From positions 1 through 47,823 of the forward strand of contig CALKEO010000002.1 of the NCBI GenBank assembly GCA_938088195.1: a stretch of DNA of 47,823 nt, given 5' to 3'. Within the stretch, counting starts at the first letter, position 1. Every line of letters starts with the position of its first letter. Positions 1 through 6,890 of the stretch are shown piece by piece. The DNA comes from an uncultured Flavobacteriaceae bacterium. GTDB taxonomy: Bacteria > Bacteroidota > Bacteroidia > Flavobacteriales > Flavobacteriaceae. The notes beneath the pieces were generated by a model. The model was not told the origin of the DNA, did no database searches, and saw only the letters and a program-made list of their open reading frames with translations. The position numbers and the translations under genes were made by a program.

Positions 1-636
1 TTTGTTTCTAATCATCAAACTTATTTTGCTGATGTAGTAGCTATGTTTCATGTATTTAATGCAAGTTTAAGCGGAAGAGATGACTCAATAAAAAATGTCA
101 CTTACCTTTGGCAACCTAAATTGAATATTTATTACATAGCAGCAAAAGAAACAATGAAAGCTGGCTTGTTCCCAAGAATTCTTGCTTATGTTGGCTCAGT
201 ATCTATTGAAAGAACTTGGCGATCTAAGGGCGAAAATATCAATAGGCAAGTTAAAATGAGTGATATAAGTAAAATAGGCACTGCTTTAAGTGATGGATGG
301 GTTATAACATTTCCTCAGGGTACTACAACTCCTTTCAAACCAATTAGAAAAGGTACCGCACACATAATTAAGAAATACAAACCTATTGTTGTTCCAATTG
401 TAATTGATGGATTTAGAAGATCTTTTGATAAAAAAGGTATAAGAATTAAAAAAAGAAACATATTACAATCTATGGAGATTAAAAATCCTATTGATATTGA
501 TTATGATAACGAATCTGTAGAAAGTATAGTTGAGAAAATAGAATTTGCAATTGAACAACATCCATCATTCTTGAAAGTATTATCAGAAAGTGAAATTCTT
601 CAGATGGAAAAAAACAATAAACATAGAGAGTGGTGA
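1..636 (+). CDS. lysophospholipid acyltransferase (PlsC/LPLAT family), 5' end cut off by window
   Basis: The reading frame is open from base 1, so the true start lies upstream; the Met at 43 is internal. The product would transfer an acyl chain to a lysophospholipid or similar acceptor at the inner membrane. The first visible residues, S-N-H-Q-T-Y-F-A-D, hold the catalytic His/Asp pair of the family. FPQGTTTPFKPIRKG near codons 110-125 corresponds to the FPEGTRS substrate-binding motif. The His-Asp spacing is five residues here rather than the usual four, and Gln replaces Glu in the second motif. No transmembrane segment is visible in the part present. It is followed 45 bases later by a lipoprotein gene on the same strand. 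The family call is secure; the acyl acceptor is unknown. Confidence 0.85.
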   Translation, partial: FVSNHQTYFADVVAMFHVFNASLSGRDDSIKNVTYLWQPKLNIYYIAAKETMKAGLFPRILAYVGSVSIERTWRSKGENINRQVKMSDISKIGTALSDGWVITFPQGTTTPFKPIRKGTAHIIKKYKPIVVPIVIDGFRRSFDKKGIRIKKRNILQSMEIKNPIDIDYDNESVESIVEKIEFAIEQHPSFLKVLSESEILQMEKNNKHREW

Positions 637-648
637 TACAATATTATT

Positions 649-656
649 TAAATTTG
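649..656 (+). promoter_or_regulatory. possible -7 promoter box (TAAATTTG)
   Basis: TAAATTTG fits the Bacteroidota housekeeping -7 consensus TAnnTTTG and lies 25 bases before the start of the lipoprotein gene at 682. No convincing -33 TTG box is seen at the expected distance, so this rests on one 8-base match in AT-rich DNA. Confidence 0.3.
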
Positions 657-681
657 TGTTTAAATATAAAAATTTAAAAAA

Positions 682-1401
682 ATGATTAAAATGTTACAAA
701 ATTTAACTTTTTTCTGTTTACTCTTTACTTTTTTTTCATGTACTAGTTCTAATGAAATTACTATCACTAAAGTTGAAGGTTCTCCCACATATGAAAATGC
801 TAAACTTTCAATGACGGATGTTATTGAGGTTGATAATGAATATTCTTTTTCTTTTGAATTGAGTAATTATGAACTGGGAATTCAAACAAAAAATGATTTT
901 GACTATCTTCTTGCAAATTCAGATAAAGGTCAACATATTCACTTCATTGTTAATAACGATCCATATTCTGCTCATTATTCTTCAAAGTTCACCAAAGAAG
1001 TTCAAGAGGGAGATGTTTTATTAGCATTCTTATCTAGGTCATACCACGAGTCAGTTAAAAACCCTAATGCTTATGTATTGAAGGAAGTTGGTGATAAAAA
1101 TCAAATTGATTTATCTAATGAATTTTTATTTTACAGTAGACCAAAAGGTAAATATGTGGGAGAGGACACCAATAAATTACTTTTAGATTTTTATTTAATT
1201 AATACTGAAATTTCAAGTGAGGGAAATAAAGTTAAGGCAACAATTCAAGATAATGAGTTTATTATCGATGAATGGGTGCCATACTATATTGAAGGATTAC
1301 CAAAGGGTGAAATTACTATTAAATTAGAATTAATAGATTCTAATGGTATTTTAATTGATACTCCATTTAACCCTTCCACAAGGACTGTTACTCTTGAATA
1401 A
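682..1401 (+). CDS. lipoprotein of unknown function
   Basis: The protein has 239 residues. A hydrophobic N-terminus ends in the lipobox-like F-F-S-C at about residue 20, so it is probably a lipoprotein. Two in-frame starts (682 and 691) are equally possible; both precede the signal. The mature part contains Q-H-I-H-F-I-V-N-N near residue 85 and a conserved-looking A-F-L-S-R-S-Y-H-E-S near residue 115, a pattern I associate with uncharacterised flavobacterial exported proteins. The remainder looks beta-rich. There is no recognisable catalytic motif. It lies between an acyltransferase and a DUF3089 hydrolase lipoprotein, with a 63-base gap to the latter, so a cell-envelope role is likely but not shown. 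Confidence 0.7.
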   Translation: MIKMLQNLTFFCLLFTFFSCTSSNEITITKVEGSPTYENAKLSMTDVIEVDNEYSFSFELSNYELGIQTKNDFDYLLANSDKGQHIHFIVNNDPYSAHYSSKFTKEVQEGDVLLAFLSRSYHESVKNPNAYVLKEVGDKNQIDLSNEFLFYSRPKGKYVGEDTNKLLLDFYLINTEISSEGNKVKATIQDNEFIIDEWVPYYIEGLPKGEITIKLELIDSNGILIDTPFNPSTRTVTLE

Positions 1402-1464
1402 TTTGATTTCTTTAATTAAAATCACAATTAAACTGTTTAGCATGATAATTGTAAATAATTAAAA

Positions 1465-2520
1465 ATGAAAAATTTATATTTTATTGTTTTGCTTTTTTTT
1501 AGCTCTTGCGGGCTACTTTCGGAAGCTAATAAACCAATTGAGTACAATAGTTCTATGTTTTCTGATTTCGAAATTTCCGATGCTCCGAATTATAAGTTAC
1601 TAAAATCTTGGGCTGTTCATCCAGAAAATGATATTGATGTTTTATCAGAGTTTAAATCTGAGGAAAAAAAACTTCCTATCGATGTATTTTTCATTTACCC
1701 TACAATGCTTTCTGATAAAAATGACACCTCATGGAACGCAGATATCTATGATGATAAAATACGTAATTATGTTTTAGCATCAACTGTTAAGTATCAATCT
1801 TCAGCTTGGTATTCCACAGGAAATTTATATGTTCCCTTTTACAGACAAGCTCATCTTAGGGTTTTTAGAGAATCGTTTTGGAAAAATGGGGGAGAAGAAG
1901 CGTATGAAATGGCTTATCAGGATGTCAAGGAAGCTTTTAAAACATTTCTTAAAAAATATAATAACAATAGACCCATTATTATAGCAGGCCACAGTCAGGG
2001 CGCAGGCCATGCAAAAAGAATTTTACAAGATTTTTTTGATAATAAGCCACTGCAGAAGAAACTTATTGCAGCCTATTTAATAGGAACTAAAATTACTGAT
2101 ACAGATTTTAATAATATTAAACTGATGAATGACGAAAACGAAACTGGCGGATTTGTTACATGGAATACTTTTAGATTGATGTCTGAAAGAAAAACTAAAA
2201 AGGCGGTTTTTACTGTTTCACCAGAATGGATAGAAGGCGCTTTGTGTTCAAATCCTATTACTTGGAATTCCAGTAAAGTTTCCAATTATAAGGACCACAA
2301 AGGATTTCTTTATTTGAACAGTAAAATATATCCCAATACAGTTAAAATTGAAGATATTGATAGCAAGATTTATGTGAAATTACCTAAAATGGGTGTTTTA
2401 AAGAAATTACTAGTATCTTCAGTCAAAGATTATCACAAAGCAGATATTAATTTGTTTTGGGAAGACATTAGATTAAATTCAATTAAAAGGGCAAAATCCT
2501 ATCTAAGCAAGACCCATTAA
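1465..2520 (+). CDS. DUF3089 alpha/beta-hydrolase lipoprotein
   Basis: The protein has 351 residues with a lipoprotein signal ending F-S-S-C at about residue 15. The mature chain has the DUF3089 hallmarks: F-I-Y-P-T near residue 75, the block S-A-W-Y-S-T-G-N-L-Y-V-P-F-Y-R-Q-A near residues 113-130, and the nucleophile elbow G-H-S-Q-G near residue 175. Length is normal for the family. It should be a serine hydrolase or esterase anchored in the envelope; the substrate is unknown. The stop is 4 bases before the AraC-type regulator gene, so the two may be co-transcribed, although the regulator fits better with the metal genes that follow. Confidence 0.85.
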   Translation: MKNLYFIVLLFFSSCGLLSEANKPIEYNSSMFSDFEISDAPNYKLLKSWAVHPENDIDVLSEFKSEEKKLPIDVFFIYPTMLSDKNDTSWNADIYDDKIRNYVLASTVKYQSSAWYSTGNLYVPFYRQAHLRVFRESFWKNGGEEAYEMAYQDVKEAFKTFLKKYNNNRPIIIAGHSQGAGHAKRILQDFFDNKPLQKKLIAAYLIGTKITDTDFNNIKLMNDENETGGFVTWNTFRLMSERKTKKAVFTVSPEWIEGALCSNPITWNSSKVSNYKDHKGFLYLNSKIYPNTVKIEDIDSKIYVKLPKMGVLKKLLVSSVKDYHKADINLFWEDIRLNSIKRAKSYLSKTH

Positions 2521-2524
2521 TAAA

Positions 2525-3079
2525 ATGAAAGAAATTTTGATAAAAAATATGGTTTGTGATAGATGTATTTTTTCAGTAAATAATATTTTTAATAATCTTA
2601 ATATCGATTATAAATTTATATCGTTGGGTCATTATCAAATTAACAATTTTTCTAAGTCTATTTTTTTAGAACTAAAATCTTCACTAATTGAAAATGGTTT
2701 TGAATTAATTGAAAATGCCAATGAAATGATTTGTTCACAAATAAAATCTCATTTAATTCAGTTCTTGAATACAGATAGTCAATTAAAAGTTTCGATTTCT
2801 AAACTATTGTCTGAAAATTTAAATTATAGTTATAATTATCTGAGTAAAGTTTTTTCAAAAAATGAAAAAATAACAATTGAAAAATATTATTTAAAATTAA
2901 AAATCGAAAAGATCAAAGAATTTTTACATTACAATCAATTAAGTATTAAAGAAATTACATATAAGTTTGATTATAATTCTGTATCCCACATGAGTAATCA
3001 CTTTAAAAAAGCAACTGGACTGTCACCATCTGTATTTAGAAAAAAAAATATAAAAAGAAAGAGCCTTAATAACTTATGA
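2525..3079 (+). CDS. AraC-type regulator with N-terminal CxxC, predicted metal sensor
   Basis: The protein has 184 residues. The C-terminal half, about residues 88-174, is an AraC-family double helix-turn-helix: S-I-K-E-I-T-Y-K-F-D-Y is the second recognition unit, followed by the usual S-H-M-S-N-H-F-K-K-A-T-G-L-S-P-S-V-F-R-K. The N-terminal half starts K-N-M-V-C11-D-R-C14, an M-x-C-x-x-C motif resembling the metal-binding loop of HMA proteins. There is no sugar-binding cupin domain as in classical AraC. Right downstream are a TonB-dependent receptor and two HMA-like proteins, so a role as metal-responsive regulator of that operon is a sound inference. There are 67 bases between it and the receptor gene, with a possible promoter there. 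Confidence 0.8.
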   Translation: MKEILIKNMVCDRCIFSVNNIFNNLNIDYKFISLGHYQINNFSKSIFLELKSSLIENGFELIENANEMICSQIKSHLIQFLNTDSQLKVSISKLLSENLNYSYNYLSKVFSKNEKITIEKYYLKLKIEKIKEFLHYNQLSIKEITYKFDYNSVSHMSNHFKKATGLSPSVFRKKNIKRKSLNNL

Positions 3080-3102
3080 TAAAATTTTGCAATATTTATT
3101 TC

Positions 3103-3110
3103 TAATTTTG
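3103..3110 (+). promoter_or_regulatory. possible -7 promoter box (TAATTTTG) for the receptor operon
   Basis: TAATTTTG matches the Bacteroidota TAnnTTTG consensus in the short gap between the AraC-type regulator and the TonB-dependent receptor, 36 bases before the receptor start. No -33 box at the standard spacing is evident, so the call is tentative. Confidence 0.3.
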
Positions 3111-3146
3111 TAAATAATTAAAAAATTTTCTCATTTATTTTGCAAA

Positions 3147-5375
3147 ATGAACTTTTTTCTTAGAATAATATTTTTATTACTGGTAATTAAATCATATTCC
3201 CAACAATATTTAACTGGAAAAATATCCTACATAAATAAAGAAAATCAAACAATCAATCTTGAGGGAGTTAGCATATTCTGGTTAGATTCTTCAGTTGGTG
3301 TTATTTCTGATCAAAATGGTTTTTATTCCATACCACTTGAAAAATCTACTAATAAACTAGTTTTTAAATCATTAGGGTTTAAAAATGATGTGATAATTAT
3401 AGGTGATCTTAAGGAATACAACCACATTATGACCGAAGATCTTAATGAATTGGATGAGGTAGTACTCTCGAAAAGGAAAAATACAATTCAAAAATCTTAT
3501 TTTAAAACACAAAATATAGTTAATGTTTCTAGTGAAGAGTTATTAAAAGCTGCTTGTTGTAATGTTTCAGAAAGTTTTGAAACAAACCCATCAATTGATG
3601 TAAGTTATTCCAATGCAATTACTGGAGTTAAGCAAGTCAGAATGCTTGGTTTAGAAAGTCCATATTTATTGATAACTGAAGAAAATATCCCCATGGTTCG
3701 TGGTGCTTCCCAAGTTTATGGATTATCATTTATACCAGGACCTTGGGTAGAAAGCATGCAGATTACCAAAGGAACTGGAAGTGTAGTTAATGGATTTGAA
3801 AGTATTTCAGGTCAAATTAATATAGAGCTTAAAAAACCAGTTAATGATGCCCCAATATTTATTAATGTTTTTCGATCAGGTATGGGAAGAAATGAACTTA
3901 ACTTTCACTTGAATAAAAAACTATCTTCGAAAATTAACACAATATTTTTAGTTCATGCTGATAATAATTCAAGTATTCATGACAATAATTATGATGGTTT
4001 TTTAGATCATCCCACTTTTAATGGATTTAATTTATTTAATAGATATCAACTTACTGACTTAGAAAATGGGATTGTTAGTTTTTTAGGTTTGAGATATATG
4101 AAAAATGATAAAGAAGCTGGTGAGGATGCTGCTAATTTGAAATTAAAAAGAATGGCATGGAAAAGTCAAATCAATACAGATAGATTTGATTCAAATTTTA
4201 AATTAGGTTATGTAAACCCAAATATTCCTTATCAATCTGTTGGTTTTCAAATGGCTTATTCCACTCACAATCAAAATTCTTTTTTTGGAATTCGTAATTA
4301 TGATATTAAGCAAAATAGTTTTTACACTAGTTTTCTTTATAATTCTATTATTGGAAATACCTTGAATAAGTTTAAAACAGGTTTAACTTTTTCCTATGAT
4401 GATTTTGAAGAATTTGTTGATTCTAATCAAATAAATTATAATAGAATAGATAAATCAATCGGAGGCTTTTTTGAGTATAGTTATGATAATCTTGAAGATT
4501 TAAGTTTGGTTGCAGGTATTAGATATGACATACACAACACTTTGGGTTCTTTTTTTACACCAAGACTTAACTTAAGGTATCAACCATTTGATAAATCAGT
4601 TTTCAGATTTTCTATTGGTTCTGGACGAAAAGCTTCAAACATTTTTTCTGAGAATCAAGAAATATTTTCTACTGGACGTACTATTAATCTAGTAAATAGA
4701 AATGGTAATTTTTATGGATTAAACCCAGAAAAAGCTTTGAATTATGGATTAAGTTTTAGACAAGGTTTTAATTTGAATAATCAGGATGGAGACATTACCA
4801 TTGATTATTATGTTACTGATTTTGATAATCAAATTGTAGTAGATTGGGAAAATCAGGGTGAGTTAAGTTTTTATAATTTAGATGGTAAAAGTTATGCTAA
4901 AAGTTTTCAAATCGAAGTTGATTATTCAGTTTCAAATAATATAAATTTTAAATCAGCCTTCAAAAATTATAATGTTAAAAAACAATATAATTCTGGTTTT
5001 AAACAAAATCCTCTAACTCCTAAGAATAGGTTTTTTATGAATATTGATTTTTTTTCACCTAAAAATGATAAGGGACAACAATGGAAATTTGATTTCACTT
5101 ATAACCGTGTAGGTAAACAAAGGTTACCAATTCACGCAGACCAGTCTTTATATATGGGTTGGTCTCCATCATACACTTTATTAAATACGCAGTTGACTAG
5201 AGTTTTTTCAGAAAAATTTGAAATATATTTAGGTGGAGAAAATATTGGTAACTACACTCAAAATAATCCAATATTAGATTCCGATAATCCTTTTGGAACA
5301 AATTTTGATAGTACGTTAATATTCGCGCCAATAATCGCTCCTATGCTTTATATTGGAGTGAGATTAAAATTGTAA
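3147..5375 (+). CDS. TonB-dependent outer-membrane receptor, predicted metal uptake
   Basis: The protein has 742 residues. A signal peptide (1-19, ending S-Y-S-Q) is followed by a carboxypeptidase-regulatory-like beta domain (about 20-105), the plug (about 115-230, with V-K-Q-V-R-M-L-G-L and I-S-G-Q-I-N-I-E-L) and a 22-strand-type barrel ending in an aromatic-rich strand, I-G-V-R-L-K-L. The receptor would import a substrate across the outer membrane using TonB energy. The plug contains an unusual vicinal pair, Cys137-Cys138, a possible soft-metal ligand. The two following genes encode HMA-type metal-binding proteins, with an 11-base gap to the first, so a metal ion or metal complex is the likely substrate. 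Copper is my best guess, but nothing in the sequence fixes the metal. Confidence 0.88.
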   Translation: MNFFLRIIFLLLVIKSYSQQYLTGKISYINKENQTINLEGVSIFWLDSSVGVISDQNGFYSIPLEKSTNKLVFKSLGFKNDVIIIGDLKEYNHIMTEDLNELDEVVLSKRKNTIQKSYFKTQNIVNVSSEELLKAACCNVSESFETNPSIDVSYSNAITGVKQVRMLGLESPYLLITEENIPMVRGASQVYGLSFIPGPWVESMQITKGTGSVVNGFESISGQINIELKKPVNDAPIFINVFRSGMGRNELNFHLNKKLSSKINTIFLVHADNNSSIHDNNYDGFLDHPTFNGFNLFNRYQLTDLENGIVSFLGLRYMKNDKEAGEDAANLKLKRMAWKSQINTDRFDSNFKLGYVNPNIPYQSVGFQMAYSTHNQNSFFGIRNYDIKQNSFYTSFLYNSIIGNTLNKFKTGLTFSYDDFEEFVDSNQINYNRIDKSIGGFFEYSYDNLEDLSLVAGIRYDIHNTLGSFFTPRLNLRYQPFDKSVFRFSIGSGRKASNIFSENQEIFSTGRTINLVNRNGNFYGLNPEKALNYGLSFRQGFNLNNQDGDITIDYYVTDFDNQIVVDWENQGELSFYNLDGKSYAKSFQIEVDYSVSNNINFKSAFKNYNVKKQYNSGFKQNPLTPKNRFFMNIDFFSPKNDKGQQWKFDFTYNRVGKQRLPIHADQSLYMGWSPSYTLLNTQLTRVFSEKFEIYLGGENIGNYTQNNPILDSDNPFGTNFDSTLIFAPIIAPMLYIGVRLKL

Positions 5376-5385
5376 TTTTATTATT

Positions 5386-5733
5386 ATGAAATATTTATTT
5401 GTTTTTCTTTTTTTTACAACTTCATTCATTTTTTCTTTTCAAAAAGATGACCCAAAGACAGTGAATTCCACAATCAAAGTTAGTGGAGTTTGTGAAATGT
5501 GTAAGTCTAGAATAGAAAAAGGAACAATCAAACTTAAAGGAGTTAAATACGCAAATTGGGAAATTATTTCTAACAATCTTTCACTTATTTATAATTCAAA
5601 AAAAATTAAACTAGATAGTATTAAAAAGAAAATAGCTTCCTTAGGTCATGATACTGATAAATTTAAAGCACCTATCGATGTGTATGAAAGACTACCTGAG
5701 TGTTGTCATTATAAAACATCATCAATTCATTAA
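5386..5733 (+). CDS. small exported HMA-domain protein with C-terminal Cys-Cys
   Basis: The protein has 115 residues. A signal peptide (about 1-18) precedes a heavy-metal-associated fold. The metal loop is G-V-C36-E-M-C39-K, followed by a helix and A-N-W-E-I, with the typical G-H-D-T-D-K-F-K-A at the end of the domain. The tail L-P-E-C106-C107-H-Y adds a second thiol pair not present in ordinary HMA chaperones. It probably carries a soft metal in the periplasm or at the inner face of the outer membrane. It starts 11 bases after the TonB receptor and 9 bases before a paralogue of the same design, so the three should be one operon. Confidence 0.82.
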   Translation: MKYLFVFLFFTTSFIFSFQKDDPKTVNSTIKVSGVCEMCKSRIEKGTIKLKGVKYANWEIISNNLSLIYNSKKIKLDSIKKKIASLGHDTDKFKAPIDVYERLPECCHYKTSSIH

Positions 5734-5741
5734 AAATAATT

Positions 5742-6164
5742 ATGAAAAAAAATATTAAAATAATAGCTAGTGCTGTATTAATTGGTGGACTAATTTTTAG
5801 TTTTTTATTAGGAACTCCACCGTCAACTTTTTCATTAGAAAAATCTGAACCTAATTCTGAAAAAATACTTGAGCTAATGGGAACAGAAACTTCCTTTGGA
5901 GTGAAAGGAAATTGTGGAATGTGTAAAAAAACAATTGAAACTGCCGCTAAGTCTTTAGATGGCGTTATTAATGCTGATTGGGACGTGAATACTAAACAAG
6001 TTAGTTTAGTTTATGATTCTCAAATTGTAGATTTAATGAGTATCCATAAGGTGATAGCTGGTTCTGGTTATGGAACTGAACTGGTTGAAAACAATATGGA
6101 TTCGTATGAAAATCTTCCACTATGCTGTAAGTATGATCCTAATATGAATGTAAAATCAAATTAA
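5742..6164 (+). CDS. second exported HMA-domain protein with C-terminal Cys-Cys
   Basis: The protein has 140 residues. One N-terminal hydrophobic segment (about 5-25) could be a signal peptide or a membrane anchor. The HMA domain follows at about 48-118 with the loop G-N-C58-G-M-C61-K and the strand A-D-W-D-V. The tail E-N-L-P-L-C128-C129-K-Y repeats the Cys-Cys ending of the preceding gene. The two proteins share the same plan but differ strongly in sequence, so the duplication is old, and they may pass metal between different partners. Its downstream neighbour, 29 bases away, is the Met-rich lipoprotein. The identity of the metal is inferred only as thiophilic. Confidence 0.82.
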   Translation: MKKNIKIIASAVLIGGLIFSFLLGTPPSTFSLEKSEPNSEKILELMGTETSFGVKGNCGMCKKTIETAAKSLDGVINADWDVNTKQVSLVYDSQIVDLMSIHKVIAGSGYGTELVENNMDSYENLPLCCKYDPNMNVKSN

Positions 6165-6193
6165 TTTTTTTTAATTTTAAAAGAAAAAATATT

Positions 6194-6841
6194 ATGAAAA
6201 AAATTCTTTTATTATTATTTACTGCTATTCTTATTGGATGTAATACAGCTGTACCTGCACCAGAAGTTGTAAATACAAATGGTGAGCCAGAAGGTCCGCA
6301 CACTTCAGTTGAATGGAAAATTTGGGCATATAGTACTGCTGCTCCCTCATTTATTGCTGCTAATTGTTCAGTTGTAGATGTTGATGGTACCGTTCTAAGG
6401 GAGGGTACAAATGGTTGGACCGCTATGGCAGCCAACCCTAGAGGAATGGCTGATCCTGAAAATGGATGGAAAGATCCTCATGAGGCTATGCCTATGGTAG
6501 GAGATGGTCCAGCAATGCAATGGGCTATGGCCTATATGGGTGGAAAAACACCAGAAATGGACACTGATGGTTGGGCTTGGATGTTACATGGTGATATGGG
6601 TGAAGATAACAGAAAGCATCTTGTTATCGATGAGGAGGGTGTTGCAAAAGCAAAAGCAGATGGTGAATGGATTGAGTCAGGAGCTCATTTAATGCTTTTA
6701 CCTAAAGATCCTGCATCTCTTGAGGGTCAAACTACTAATTTTAACACTGGTGCCCCATACGTTATGTTTAAGGGTACGGGTTATGATCATTTAATGATTC
6801 CTGTTGAGGGATATTATGATTATCAGGAACCAAAATTATAA
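6194..6841 (+). CDS. Met-rich lipoprotein of unknown function
   Basis: The protein has 215 residues, with a lipoprotein signal ending L-I-G-C at residue 16. The core (about 70-140) is remarkably rich in Met, Trp and His; by eye it holds ten Met residues at 78, 85, 99, 101, 108, 112, 115, 122, 130 and 135, with H97 and H132. The start G-T-N-G-W-T-A-M and the block G-W-A-W-M-L-H-G-D recall a family of uncharacterised exported proteins seen in marine and soil bacteria. Position at the end of the HMA/TonB operon and the Met/His content suggest copper binding, an inference only. Its base composition is visibly richer in G+C than the genes upstream. A strong terminator follows. Confidence 0.7.
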   Translation: MKKILLLLFTAILIGCNTAVPAPEVVNTNGEPEGPHTSVEWKIWAYSTAAPSFIAANCSVVDVDGTVLREGTNGWTAMAANPRGMADPENGWKDPHEAMPMVGDGPAMQWAMAYMGGKTPEMDTDGWAWMLHGDMGEDNRKHLVIDEEGVAKAKADGEWIESGAHLMLLPKDPASLEGQTTNFNTGAPYVMFKGTGYDHLMIPVEGYYDYQEPKL

Positions 6842-6856
6842 AACAAGATCATGTAT

Positions 6857-6886
6857 AAAAAAGCCCTTTTTAAAGGGCTTTTTTTT
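6857..6886. terminator. bidirectional rho-independent terminator
   Basis: A 13-bp perfect inverted repeat (6857-6869 with 6872-6884) has an AAGCCCTTT/AAAGGGCTT core and a two-base loop, with A tracts on one side and T tracts on the other. It lies between the convergent lipoprotein gene (stop 6841) and M49 peptidase gene (stop 6891) and can end transcription from both. Confidence 0.93.
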
Positions 6887-6890
6887 GGTA

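Noticed and set aside
6139-6435. 98-codon frame on the minus strand over the start of the Met-rich lipoprotein gene
   Set aside because: It lies antisense to a gene with a clear lipoprotein signal and family-like core; its own translation shows no signal, domain or plausible start context.
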